The position numbers and the translations under genes are program-made. DNA of 64,000 nt, taken from the NCBI GenBank assembly GCA_001574975.1, contig KQ965758.1, positions 4,763-68,762 on the forward strand. Direction: 5' to 3'. Position 1 is the first letter of the stretch, and each line of letters starts with the position of its first letter. The DNA is from Gonapodya prolifera JEL478 (lineage: Eukaryota > Monoblepharomycota > Monoblepharidomycetes > Monoblepharidales > Gonapodyaceae). The notes under the pieces were generated by a model, which saw only the letters and a program-made list of their open reading frames with translations, had not been told where the DNA came from and did not search any database. Shown piece after piece: positions 1 through 10,995 of this stretch.

Positions 1-2183
1 GCCACTACTGTGGCCGCGGGTTTAGATGTGCACACCTGCAGGACGTGCCCTAAGTTTGGCATCACGTTCCTGCAGGTGAGTTCTATGCACATTACGTCTT
101 GCTATGTACATCTGATCATATATACATGTTCTTGCAGTTTACAGGCTTGTGCAGCTCACCTAGGTTGTGTAGCAAGCCAGGCATGTCTGAAATGACTGTC
201 TTTAGAGTTGCATCCCAGGCTGCAGCAACCTCACTGTCTTCCTCCTCTTTTCCTCACACACAGAGGATTCCTGCAGTAGCTCAAAGGAAGAAAGACAGGC
301 TCTCCATCTTTCCAGTGTTTGGAGGTTGGCGTGTCTGTCCTCTTTTGCTCCAATGGGTGTTTTCAAATTCTGGTTGACTTTGAGCAGTCATACAAAGGTG
401 TCCAAAAACTCACACCTCAAATCCTGAGCATGCTCCAGACCATCCAATGGATGCAGAGCACTATTCACTGTGTACAAAACTTCCGTCCACCTCTTTGCAG
501 CAGTACCTGGTACCTGGTCAATGGCCATAAGTGCCACATCAAACCACACACCGGAGTACATCCACAGTGTTGCAGTGCCATCTGTGGATGGGTGCCTCTT
601 TCTTGGAAACCACAAGCTTCCAACCAGGTTTCCTTTTAAGTAAGATCTTTTCCAATACATCAAGGTGCTTAAAGTGCACCTGCGCAAGCACCCTCTCCTT
701 GAGGGTGTCTGTAGGCTCTGTTGGCCTCTTGCACTGGTATTCAACAACGTTCTGCATAATAAAACTGGCAACAACGTTGAGTTTGTGGCCATTTCCATAA
801 ACATCCTTCACACCTTGTTTGCCCAGCCAATTGTTCCCCCTCACACACTCCTTGAAGTCCTTGGTCAGTGCAGCAACTGTTGCTGCCCTTATCTTCTTGG
901 ACTCTAGGAGCTCCAATTTGGCTGGCCTCATATGCAAAACAAGATGCCTGAGGGCCATGGCGTGCTTCCAAAATGCATGGCTTGCTGGCACAAGAGGCTT
1001 TGTGTCTGTGTGATACCCAGCAGCTGAACGTGGGTGAGCCAACATTGTCTCCTGAGGCGCTTCTGGTGTGGTGTCCCACAAAAAGGTCAACCACACAAGC
1101 TCCAGAAAATCTGCAAGGAGAAGTTGGTACTGTCTCTCCAGGAAGAAGACATGCTTCACACCAAAGTAGAAGTCTGGCAGACCCCAATCCTTTCCTTCAA
1201 CAAGAGCCTTTGCCACAGCCCAATGTGAATGGATGACATGCTGTTTTGCACTGCTACGTTCTTCAGGAGCAGTGTGAGTGCTTGGGGCATGTTCAACTGG
1301 TCAAATTGACACCGTTGTTGTGCAACTGTCTTCCAAGAAGTTGTGCATACTGGTCTTCCTGCAAGTTTGGTGACCCACAGACATTTTCATGCAGGAACAT
1401 AACAACCCACCTCATTGACAAGCAAATCCTCCATGTGTCTGCTTTTGATCCACTTTCCAGGCCAAGGCATATCTGGGTTTCATCAGTTGACAACTTTTCA
1501 AAGAGGTAGCTTGCCCATTGGGCTGGCCAGTCCTTGAGATCATCCCATGATCTCTGGAAAGTCTCAGACAATGGCAACCACACACTTGTTGTGAATTGTG
1601 ACAAGTCCATGGCACAGTCTACATCCAGAGATTTGTTGGTGGAAATCGCATGAAGGACATACATGCTGCAAACATGGATGTTGCCTCATTGTCAGTGATG
1701 TCATCCAAACAAATGATGCATTCACCAACCATACACCTCACACAATCTCCCTCTTGCCAATGAGCAACCATGCCATAGTACCATACAGGCACATTCTCTT
1801 GAAGTCACTGATGATGGCAAAGAGGTTCAGTTTGAAAGCCAGAACAAGTTCCTCCACATAGTAGATCCTCACTTCAAGGGATGTCACGATGGTTGTCACA
1901 CAATAACCTTGTTGCACTGGAATTGTTGTTTCCACCTCCACTAACTGTGTGTTTCCAGCATTGGTGTTGACTTCAATGTCTGCCCCATCCCGGCTTGAGC
2001 CCTGTCCTGCTACACAACCTAGGTGAGCTGCATGAGCCTATAAACTGCAGGAATGCGTTTATATCATTAAAAGTACATAATGAGTTGGTTTATACATGGA
2101 ATTCACCTGCAGGAATGTGACGCCAAACTTAGGGTGCATACTGCAGGTGCACACATCTAATCTCGTGACCACAGTAGTGGCAC
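1..2183. mobile_element. Putative 2.2 kb element bounded by ~175 bp inverted repeats
   Basis: Positions 1-174 recur in inverted orientation at about 2008-2183. Both outer ends read GCCACTACTGTGG going inward, and both inner ends read CCTAGGTTGTGTAGCA. Each copy contains a conserved GTGAG/GTGAA...CTGCAG stretch of ~75 bp that resembles a small intron. Between the copies, the minus strand carries several disconnected ORFs without a recognisable domain (next entries). The geometry suggests a DNA transposon or MITE-like unit with long terminal inverted repeats, but target-site duplications cannot be judged because the left copy starts at the window edge. No transposase family could be named with certainty, so the class is left open. 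Confidence 0.5.
388..1990 (-). pseudogene. Unrecognised transposon-derived coding remnants
   Basis: Minus-strand open segments run 1941-1738, 1664-1293, 1216-539 and 804-388 in changing frames. The longest (225 codons, 1216-539) is rich in aromatic, Lys and His residues and has the look of a once-folded protein, but I recognise no catalytic motif. The segments may be exons of one gene or a frameshifted relic; intervening stops and frame changes favour decay or unmodelled introns. They lie wholly inside the inverted-repeat unit, which suggests they are its cargo or its transposase. Function is unknown. Confidence 0.4.
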
Positions 2184-2219
2184 AGCACCTAACATCTCAC
2201 ACTATAATGTCAATGGATG

Positions 2220-3232
2220 TCACCTGAAGCTATAGTGACACGTCCTCATCACTGTGTCTATTGGTGACTTCATCTGACCACTTCTGTTTCTGCCATCTTG
2301 TGTTTCCGACTCTATCCCTGCAGTGCTTTCAACAATGTGCATGCTGTCTGTGAGGTCAGCCTCAAGATTGTCTACTGTTATGTTGTTGTCAGGGATGTTG
2401 TCTCTGACTTCATGCCATTGTTCAATGTCCACAATGTCAGGATTCTGTGCAGATTTGGTAGCAATAAAACAGCCATATATCAGGTTCTCATCATACAAAT
2501 GGTGTCACAGGACATAAGGAATTAACACAGCTCACTGAGCAAGTTTGCTGTGCCAACTCTTTTAACTCCCAATACTGCAAACACAGTTTTGCACTCCTGG
2601 GACTCACACCTTTGATGGGCTGCTTTGAAGAGTAGTGACATCCTTGTCAGCAGACGCCCCACATGATACAATATGGGCAGGTGCTTCCATCAGGTTTTAG
2701 TAGTTCTGGGAGACAAATACACATGGACTTTGTTCTTGGTGTGATATTTGGACAGCAGATAACAGAAGCACAGCAGCCTCAATTTGGTTGCGGCTCCACC
2801 TTTCACAGCTCTGGTTAGTGGCAGCAGGCTTTGACTGCCCTCCTCTCTCTACTGGCTTTACAGTGTTTGATTTGCCATTGTCACTGCCTTTGTCATCTTC
2901 ATCCTCTGTGGACAATCCATCATTCTCTCCTTGCTCCTTCTGGAGTTGTTCCTCTTCCCCAGTGGCACAAAGATCTGTGCGGCAACCTCATCTAACAAAA
3001 CCACAGCTCTTGAAGACATGTTGCAATCACCATCAAACAGCCCCTTTGCCAAGCACACTAGAATCTTCTCCCACTCTGAGTTGACATACTCCAAAGATAA
3101 AGCTGATGCTCTGACATTGTCTCCTGGTTTACTAATAAAATCTTCTGCCTTCTCTTTGGGAGACAGCTTAAGATGCGTCTTCAGAGCATCCAACATTGAG
3201 ATGAAAAAACTCTTTGGGTTTTGTCTCACCAT
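2220..3232 (-). pseudogene. Acidic/Ser-rich transposon-associated ORF fragments
   Basis: Three minus-strand open stretches (3232-2858, 2915-2697, 2498-2220) overlap or follow each other in different frames. The upstream one continues into an acidic, Glu/Asp/Ser-rich stretch only if a frame change or intron near 2900 is allowed. They sit between the second and third copies of the ~180 bp repeat and so probably belong to the same repetitive cluster. No known domain is visible. Whether they are exons of one spliced gene starting near 5368 cannot be decided from sequence alone. Confidence 0.35.
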
Positions 3233-3425
3233 CCTGCAGACTGTGTCAAGTACTCCAGTCGGATTGTCTTTGAGTGAGCAACTTAGGTTGGGTCTGTTCT
3301 AGTTTAGAATGCATATTGCCTTGCTCTCTGCAGACGTTGCTTCACAGTTAATAGTGAGGGTGGGGAGGGGGGGAGGTTGCACTGGATCTACTCTGATGGG
3401 GAGTTTTGTCTTGCTGATGTGATAT

Positions 3426-3620
3426 TGTGTAGCAAGCCATGTCTGCTACACAACCTAGGTGAGCTACACAAGCCTGTAATCTGCAGGAACATGTATGTGT
3501 GATTAAATATACATAACAAGCTGTAATGTGCATGGAACTCACCTGCAGCAATGTGATGCCAAACTTAGGGCACATCCTGCAGGTGTGCACATCTAAACCC
3601 ACAGCCACAGTAGTGGCACA
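3426..3620 (-). repeat. Third copy of the ~180 bp element end
   Basis: This copy is in the same (minus) orientation as 2008-2183. It shares the TGCTACACAACCTAGG inner end (near 3443), the ~75 bp intron-like GTGAG...CTGCAG core and the CCACAGTAGTGGCA outer end (near 3605-3618). Immediately left of it, 3426-3440 carries a short piece of the same end in opposite orientation (TGTGTAGCAAGCCATGTCTG), so the junction is a small inverted duplication. This suggests nested or rearranged insertions rather than one simple element. Confidence 0.6.
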
Positions 3621-3724
3621 TCAACTAATACCCAACACTCATATTACTCTATATATTCCACATTAGTGGATGTCAGTGTGACAATGTCAATTCAAGTGTT
3701 TGCCAGCATGAGTCAGACCAGTGC

Positions 3725-5368
3725 TCAGAAGAGAAGACAAAAAATCATGCTCCCCACCTGCTTGTTTGGATGGCGCTTTGTGAGGTTTGACACAAGAAGC
3801 AGTTCCACAGTCACACCTTCTATCACTTTGTCCAATACAAAGGCTTGCTCCAATGGAGTTACCAGAGGGTTTGCACCAAACAGCAGTCTCAGAACCTTCA
3901 TCTGCACTCTACAGAGGCCAGGTATTGGAACAACATCATCTGGATCTCTGGATCTGGGTATAATATGGTACAATACAAATACTCTTAAATGACAAGTGTC
4001 TTCAGCTTCCAACAATGGCACACATGAACCTGCAAGTCCTTTCACGCCACATGGGTATCTCCAATTGTGGATTTGCAATTTCAAATGGTAACCCAACCCT
4101 CCACATCAATCTGTTAGCTAATGTGACAGCAATCCTCAGATCTGTGTCTTTTTGACAATCCCACAGGCAAGTTACTGTGTGATACAATGCTTTTGCTTGT
4201 ACATCAAAGTTGGCATGCCTTAACCCAATGTGACTCCAAAGTGAGGCTTGTGTTCCAAGAACAGGAGACTGTTTCAGCTCCCAGATTATGGACTCAGCAT
4301 TTTCAAAGATGTCCTGGGAAACTGTGAATAGTGATACTGCTTGAGAGAACTGGTAGGGGCTGATCAGCCTGAATCATTGGTGATGGTTGGGGAGGTGGAA
4401 GTGCATGTGGGTTTGACTGTTGATAAGAGGATCAGTGGCTGGTGAGTTTTGGTCATCCTTTCCCAACTATCAGTCACTCACCTGAAGTACTTTACAGTAC
4501 TCTTTGTAGCACAAAGAGCAGAGTTTGTGCATTCCATTGTGTGGTCGCAACCAACAATTGACACAGAGTAGACATTTCTTCAGCTCCTTTTATTGACAGG
4601 GCTTGCACTGTTTGAGGTTTTCTCATTCACAAAAGCAGTAACAGCATTCTGACAGAGAGAGCATATCTTTCTAATGGATGAAGATATAATGGGATGAGTG
4701 GACACAGCAACAGTCTCAGGTTGTTGCAGAGGAGTGACCTTAGGGCTACCAGACACAGCAACAGTCGTAAGTGGGCTTGGAGATGGAGAAGGCATTGCAG
4801 CAACAATGTCCAAATGGCTGACCCATCCAGGTTTACGAATGCTTGTCATTGGGGTTGGCACCATGTGTGAGTGAAGAAGCAAAGAACCAAGTGGAGTAGA
4901 GATTGGGAGATGTGATAACTGAGCAGCCTGATATGAGGAGGGTGGTGCCACCCAGACAGACAGAGATGGAAGAGGGAGGAATTCCAGGGGTTGAAAACTG
5001 CTCAAGTCCACAGAATTTGCTCCAACAAGAGGCTCTGCTCTGCCTTTTCCCTTGTCGTGCAGTAAGACAATGGTTTCTGTACATGGATTCCATGGATCTG
5101 CCAGGTGAGTACAAGTCTGTGAAATACGCAGAGACTGACCTCCTGTCTGATCCTTGTCTACATCCATGGGATCAGATCGGACGGCTCCAGTGCGTTTGGA
5201 GGGTCCGGGGGGTCTCCTGGAGGTTCCATGACGATGTTCGAAAACTTGCGAAGAAGAAAGGCCCACACTTTGGTCACGTGACCACGACGCTGCAGCCAAT
5301 TCGCGTGCTCGCACTGTGCGAGGATCCTTCGACGTCCACCAATCTGGAAAGGTTATCGGTTTTGACAA
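3725..5368 (-). pseudogene. Transposon-associated gene with Cys-rich (zinc-finger-like) segment, frame-disrupted
   Basis: An ATG at 5368 opens a 262-codon Ser/Pro/Thr-rich stretch ending in a CxxC pair (ICSLC). In a shifted frame, 4578-4494 encodes a dense Cys cluster (pattern CLLCVNC...CSLCYKEYC) directly followed by a GTGAGT donor-like site. Further downstream, 4390-4050 and then 4050-3725 form one continuous protein sequence if a single frame change near 4050 is allowed. The spacing of CxxC pairs suggests a zinc-binding module, but I cannot assign it to a family. The shift near 4050 looks like a mutation; the Cys segment may be joined by an intron. Inferred to be part of the mobile-element cluster. 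Confidence 0.4.
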
Positions 5369-5399
5369 TGGTGCTGGAGGCAGCTCTGAAGGCGTAGAG

Positions 5400-5712
5400 G
5401 TTCAGGCCTGACCAACTTACTTCTCAAAAAGCAGTGCTCGAACATGTTGTTCACCTTTTCCACCGTCAACGCTTCCAGCCCTCAAGAGATTGCAGCAACC
5501 AGCTGGCTGTGCGTGCGAGGTCCGTGTCGCCGTACATGATTCTCCTTAATGACCTTGAACGCGTGTTCAGTAGGATTAAATTGAGGAGTGTATTTTGCAG
5601 TGAAGCGGAGATTTACGAGAGCTTTACGGGCGGCTTCCACTATGGTTGGGATGCCCTTCTGGACGCGGTAAATTTGCAGCTTTGGTTGTGACCGTGGTTT
5701 CACAGCTGGCAA
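5400..5712 (-). pseudogene. Tc1/mariner (DDE superfamily) transposase C-terminal remnant
   Basis: The minus strand from 5712 encodes a ~100-residue fragment containing YTPQFNPTEHAFKVIK. This matches the 'YSPDLNPIE..W..LK' block around the last catalytic acidic residue of Tc1/IS630-type DDE transposases. After a stop at 5482 the same frame stays open for about 30 more codons with plausible family sequence, so that stop is probably a disabling mutation. There is no N-terminal helix-turn-helix or first catalytic Asp, so the copy is truncated. It ends only ~30 bp from the start codon of the adjacent HUT1 gene. Confidence 0.7.
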
Positions 5713-5742
5713 TAAACCGAGATTTCCAGCCGCCTTCGATTG

Positions 5743-6844
5743 ATGAGTGGATCCTCACGATATGCGCACCTTGCCTTCTGCGTCGCGGGGGTGTACGTCT
5801 GCTTCTTGACTTGGGGAGTGCTGCAGGAGCGTGTTTCCACTGCGCGCTATCCCGACCCCACCAACCCCGATGCCCCACCTCGAAAATTCAAGTGGTTCGT
5901 CTTCATGAACCTCATCCAGTCAATCACCGCCACTATATCCGCGTTCTTGTTTATTCGAATACGGGGTCAATCCATCGGCAGCATATCATGGCCAGTCCTT
6001 TCACAGTACGCTCGAATCTCCATAATCCATTCCTTGGCTTCACCCTTCGGCTACGCTGCTCTGAAACATATCGATTATCCCACTTTTATCCTTGGCAAAT
6101 CATGCAAGCTTATTCCTGTCATGATAATGGGTCGAGTTCTCTATGGCAAGACGTACGCCTGGTACAAAGTGCTTGGGGTAGGCATGATTACTGCCGGCGT
6201 TTCCTTGTTCATGCTGCTCCATCCGTCAGAAAAGAGCGGGAAGCATGCTCAGGCAACCAGCAATCTTTGGGGATTGCTGCTTCTGAGTGCCAACCTTGCA
6301 ATCGACGGAATCACCAACGCCGCCCAGGACCACCTGTTTAAACAGTTCAAAATTACTTCTCAACAGCTCATGCTGTGGATGAACTCTTTTTCTTCCATCA
6401 TCATGGCGACGTGGCTGATTGGGTCGAACCCATGGAATGGGGATCTATCAGCAGCCATGTCATTTTGCTTCGATCACCCTGCCGTCTGGAGAGACATTCT
6501 CATCTTTTCCCTGGCCGGAGGCATCGGCCAACTATTTATATTCTACACACTTGGAACCTTTGGAAGCTTGGTCCTGGTAACAGTTACGGTGACACGAAAG
6601 ATGTTTTCTATTTTGCTGTCTGTGATCTGGTTCGGGTGAGTGTCTCCACAATAGCAGAAAGGCCTGGAAGGCGACAATTGAACAATATATCTGCTTCAGA
6701 CACGTTCTTACCTTGGGCCAATGGCTGGCCGTTGGCCTTGTGTTTGCAGGCATAGGATTTGAAGACCTCATCGGCAAACTTGGACTCGAAAAGTATTTTT
6801 CCACCTCAAAACACGTACATACAAATGGCGTACATAAAGACTAG
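5743..6844 (+). CDS. HUT1: HUT1-type UDP-galactose/UDP-glucose transporter, copy 1
   Basis: Two exons, 5743-6635 and 6700-6844 (64 bp GTGAGT..CAG intron), give 345 residues in one frame. The protein is a multi-pass membrane protein of the SLC35B1/HUT1 nucleotide-sugar transporter family, which moves UDP-sugars (and possibly ATP/ADP) across the ER membrane. Family landmarks include FLTWGVLQERVST near the N-terminus, the KHIDYPTFILGKSCKLIPVM helix, and VLVTVTVTRKMFSILLS near the end. About ten hydrophobic segments are visible. The chosen start is the first ATG in frame; a TTG lies just before it. A second, paralogous copy follows at 7020. The C-tail is short (about 10 residues after the last helix region) compared with copy 2. 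Confidence 0.93.
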
Positions 6845-7019
6845 AGCTCTTGTAACATAACTGAGCAAGCATTTAAGTTGCTGTATCACGGTAATTGGTG
6901 CGGAAGTTGGGCTGCACGTGCGAACTTTGTCCCGAACTCTCTTCTGGTGCCACTCGATCCATCACCCCGATTGCGAATAGACGGCACCATCGTCCTCTGA
7001 AACCAGGCCTGGCAGAGTG

Positions 7020-8449
7020 ATGGCGGGGACCTCTCGCAGCGATTTGACTCTTCTAGTGTGTAAGCCAAGACTGCCACAATCTTTCTCTCCTGTGCCCAAC
7101 TCACCGTGCGATTCCCGTTCCAAACCACTTTAAGTCTGCGTGGGAGGAATTTATGTTTTCTTCCTGACATGGGGCCTGCTCCAGGAGCGCGTTTCCACCA
7201 CGCCTTATGTTGATCCAAAAGAACCGGACGCCCCACCACGCAAATTCCAATACTTCGTATTTTTGAACATGATACAGTCCATAGCCGCGTCTGTGTGCGC
7301 ATTCATTTCAATTCGGGCTCGTGGTTCTCAGCTGGGAACCCCCAGAGGGACTCTAGCGACACTGTATGCTCGGGCTGCAACACTCAACTCAATAGCATCT
7401 CCCCTTGGGTATACATCTCTCAAGCACATCGACTATCCCACCATGCTCCTTGGGAAGTCGTGTAAACTGGTGCCTGTCATGCTTGTCGGTTGGGTCCTCT
7501 ACCGGAGAACGTATCCCTGGTACAAAATCGTCGGAGTGATTCTGATAACGGTCGGAGTCTCGATTTTCATGCTTCTGCACGAACACTCAGGATCTCACAG
7601 TGCCAAAGATGGGTCACAAGGGAACAGTTTCTATGGACTACTGCTTTTAAGTACAAATCTGGTTTGTACCTAAAACAGTTCTCCTTCTGTCGGTAGCCTC
7701 ATCGGTCTATTGCAAAGGTCATTGACGGCGTCACCAACAGCACTCAGGACCACATTTTCCGAGAACACCGTGCTACTTCCCAGCAGATGATGCTTTGGAT
7801 GAACGTTTTTGCAGCCCCAATGATGTTCGCGTGGATTATAATAACCGAACCTTGGTCCGGGGAACTAAGGGGTGCACTTTCTTTCTTGTTGACACACTCT
7901 CGTTGTGCAATGGATGTGGCGATGTTTGCCATTTGCGGTGCGATCGGACAGCTGTTCATTTTCTACACTCTAAGTATTTTTGGAAGCATAGTTCTTGTTA
8001 CAGTAACTGTAACACGGAAAATGCTTTCCATCATTCTCTCTGTCTTCTGGTTTGGGTAGGCATCTTTTACCTCGACCTTCTCCAATTTTTTTATGTCAAC
8101 TTGTCGTATTTTCAGTCACCACCTCACACTATTTCAGTGGTTTGCGGTTGGCGTCGTTTTTCTGGGTGTCACCTTTGAGGACCTCGCTGCTCGTCTTAGG
8201 TGGGATGCGCTCTTGCGTCGATACCTGTCGAAAGCATCACCTCGCGTGGCGGCACTACTGGGCCTCGAAATCCGAAAATCTAAGTCCTACAGTGGCTACA
8301 ATTCTGATGCGAGTGGGGACGAGAACATTCTTCCTGGAGGCGCTCAGAATCGGGTCAAGAGTGGATTCGGAAGACTGCGGACTCGACAACGAGAAGAGAT
8401 GTCCGCGGTTGCGAACGGATCTTTGGGTGAACTAATGCGAACACGATAG
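7020..8449 (+). CDS. HUT1: HUT1-type nucleotide-sugar transporter, copy 2 (tandem paralogue)
   Basis: Four exons, 7020-7059, 7135-7661, 7718-8055 and 8116-8449, total 1239 nt (412 residues). The first 40-nt exon encodes MAGTSRSDLTLLV and aligns with MSGSSRYAHLAF of copy 1, so the start is well supported. The same HUT1 blocks are present (FLTWGLLQERVST, KHIDYPTMLLGKSCKLVPVM, VLVTVTVTRKMLSIILS). The last intron is at exactly the same site and phase as the only intron of copy 1 (after FG); the first two introns are absent from copy 1. The C-terminus carries an ~80-residue basic/polar cytosolic tail missing in copy 1, which could alter trafficking. It converges on the PDI gene with 69 bp between stops. 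Confidence 0.93.
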
Positions 8450-8518
8450 CGATCATTGGAACTGTCATCATATTTCAGTATTGCACACAATGAGCCGAAT
8501 AGAGTACAATCAGAACGT

Positions 8519-10673
8519 TTACAACTCATCGTGAGGAGCGGCTGCGGAAAATAGATGCTTAGAATTGCTCGAAGCTCCCAAAATGACATACAAAACTTAC
8601 TGCTCTTCTCCTCAGGGTCTTCCGGAGTCACTCCCGTCTTGTTGCTATCAGTCGAATACGAATGGGTTACTATCCTCATCTGAATAAGAGATTCAGAAAA
8701 CTTACACAATATTGCCCTCCAAGAATTCCACCAAGTTGGCGAAGGATCGGTCACCCTCGTAGTTAACGACCTCTTTCGAGCCGGCTTTGAACAACACGAT
8801 CGTGGGGAATCCTTCGAGAACATCATTTCATGTTTATCCTCGTCGGAGAAAATGACAATTGACTACAGAAAACTTACCCTGGATCTCCTTGAAAGGCGAT
8901 TCGGGAGGAATATCGTTTGCCGTGGCGTCCATCTTCGCAATCACAACCTTGTCGCGGTGCGACTCGTAGCTCTCTCCGAGAGACTCCCAGGTAGGAGCAA
9001 GCTTTTTGCAGTGGCCGCACCAAGGCGCGTAGAACTCAACAAATACTATCACAATTTCGGAGCTGCTTGAGAGCACTGAAGATAAAAAATGTACTGTAAT
9101 GATTCACCATCTTTGGACGAGTCAAGGACGACTTCTTTGAAGTTGCTACCAACAACCACCCTGACGTTGCCCTCAAATGGCTCCTCTGGCTCGTCCTGGG
9201 ACTTGAAGTGGGGCTTCAGCTCTCCCTTCGTGAACGCCTCCACCCAGGCGGAGAGCTCTTCCTGTACGATCGCCTTGGTCTTGTCAAAAACGTACTTGAG
9301 GTTGTCCGCGTTTATGTGAATAACAAGCCCCGGGAACTTTGAGACACCCAAGTCCTGTCCGTGCTGTGCGAATTTGTTGGCGTCGATGTGGACAAAGTTG
9401 ATTTTGCCCCTGTGTCCAGCAGCCACGCTCTCCAGAGAGGGCTTGTACTTGGCGAGCTCCTCAGGTGAGGATACGAAAAGGTAAAGGAGGGGCAGACCGG
9501 TCTTGACGTATTTGCCGTAGTTCTCGGGAGCGATTTGGTCCACGAGAGGAAGAGATTGGACTTGAACGAAAGACGACAGCGATTCCACGGAGAACGATTC
9601 GCCCTCCGCCGGGTAGACCGACTTCCCTTCGTCAAATTTCTTGAACAGGATCACTGATGGCGTCGTCGCCTCGTACTTGGACACCACAGCTTCGTCCACA
9701 GTTGCCCCGAACAAGAACTCGTCACGAAGCACGTTGGCTGCGCTAACGAGTGCTTTGTACCTAAGTGAATTCACGGCATCGGAGAAAATCTTAAGACTCT
9801 GTCGGGGATGTGGGCTCCGCAATGATGACTTACTCCTCGGAGTCAGTCGACTTGAAAAATCCGACCACCACGACCTTTTCGGAGTCGATGAAAGACTCGG
9901 CGTTCTTAAGGGTAATTTCAGATACGGCGGGAAGGAGTTGTCTGTCGGAATACGAGTAATAACACAAAAAACAGGTCAGAAACTTTAGAACAGATCTGGG
10001 GTGTCAGTTACCCTCACTTTTTCATGTAGCTAACGATACCATCCGCTTGTCGGGCACCGTTGTAGTCAGTCGGAGATCCACTCCTGAAGACCTTCAGGGT
10101 GGGGTATCCTGCGTGATGGGGGTTGGCGCTTGACAAAAGTTGAGCAATGTGGAGAACGTACCTTTCACTCCGTGCTCGGAGCAAACCTCTTCCTCAGCTG
10201 TGCAATCAACCTTGGCCAATGGAATTCCGTTCGACTTGAGAGACGTGGCGGCTTTTTCGTATTCTGGGGCAAGCGCTATATGGGGTGAGGATGTACGATC
10301 ATCGAAGTATCACCACAACGGCGAACACCACGCTCAAACCTTTGCAGTGACCACACCACGGCGCGTAAAACTAGGTGTATAGAAGGGTTTAGGGGAAATT
10401 CGGGGGGAATCGAGTGATAGTCTGTCAGTGATAATCATTCCTCGAACGATGTTCTGGCATTTCCCCGCAACCATTCAGCGGCCACGACTGATTCAGGCTC
10501 CATCCACTCACTTCTACCAGTATGATCTTCTCATCCTTGACCGATTCTTCGAAATTGGACTTTGTCAACACGAGAACATCCGATTCACTGCTAGCCTCGG
10601 TCGGGGCAAACACGCAGGCGAACAGAAGCGCTGCGGCGAGCGCGAGCGATAGGAGAGGCAAGCGATTGCGCAT
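8519..10673 (-). CDS. PDI1: Protein disulfide isomerase with HDEL retention signal
   Basis: Ten exons on the minus strand: 10673-10512, 10370-10340, 10275-10162, 10108-10018, 9941-9834, 9796-9108, 9075-8878, 8811-8706, ~8674-8601, 8541-8519 (about 531 residues). Residues 1-28 are a signal peptide ([20 protein letters not shown]..). Domain order is a-b-b'-a'. Both thioredoxin domains keep [10 protein letters not shown], so both CXXC redox centres look active. The last exon encodes PHDEL followed by a stop, an ER retrieval signal. The protein oxidises and isomerises disulfides of secretory proteins in the ER lumen. The a' entry exon (9075) adds a few Ser residues before [12 protein letters not shown]; the exact acceptor of exon 9 has two options that differ by one residue. 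Confidence 0.95.
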
Positions 10674-10710
10674 CGAAAAAGGAGTGGGCAGATGGAGGGG
10701 CTGGCTTGGC

Positions 10711-10720
10711 TTATATAATA
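10711..10720 (-). promoter_or_regulatory. TATA-like box of the PDI gene
   Basis: Read on the minus strand this is TATTATATAA, about 40 nt upstream of the PDI start codon at 10673. Position and composition fit a core promoter, although the transcription start is not known. Confidence 0.4.
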
Positions 10721-10794
10721 ACCCGTTTGCCAACACACCACCAGCCGGTTTGGCCACAGAAGGGTGTTAAATCTATCAGAAAACCTGTGGAAGA

Positions 10795-10995
10795 AGAACC
10801 ATCAGTTGATCAGGTTCCACAAGCGTTGCCGAAATGCCCTAAAACACCGTCCGGGCCAACTCTACCCCCAGCAACTGCTTCGTGGCTTATCTTGTAGACG
10901 TCATCAACATATCCTGCGTGCTGTCTTTCCCTCAGATCTAATTAGGCCATTGACGAGTGAAGCTACAGTACTGCCTTCGGGAAAGTGCGAAGACT
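10795..10995 (+). repeat. Diverged duplicate A, upstream of PDI, with GACGTCATC core
   Basis: The stretch is co-linear with 12305-12510. Shared blocks are GCG(T/C)TGCCGAAA, TGT(A/G)GACGTCATCA, CTTTC(C/G)CTCAGAT and AAGTGCGA(A/A). The distance from the first to the last block is 158 bp here and 157 bp in the other copy. GACGTCATC (10898-10906) resembles a CRE/bZIP binding site. It begins about 120 bp upstream of the PDI start codon. It may be a shared regulatory module or a decayed repeat or gene fragment. Confidence 0.6.

Noticed and set aside
4903-5397. 164-codon plus-strand ORF
   Set aside because: It lies antisense to the Ser/Pro-rich transposon-associated ORF, has no domain and no splice or start support; treated as a shadow.
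10823-10985. Possible LYR-motif mini-protein in the duplicated element (RCRNAL frame)
   Set aside because: The similarity to LYxRCLR is short; both copies contain stops or frame changes soon after, so coding is not supported.
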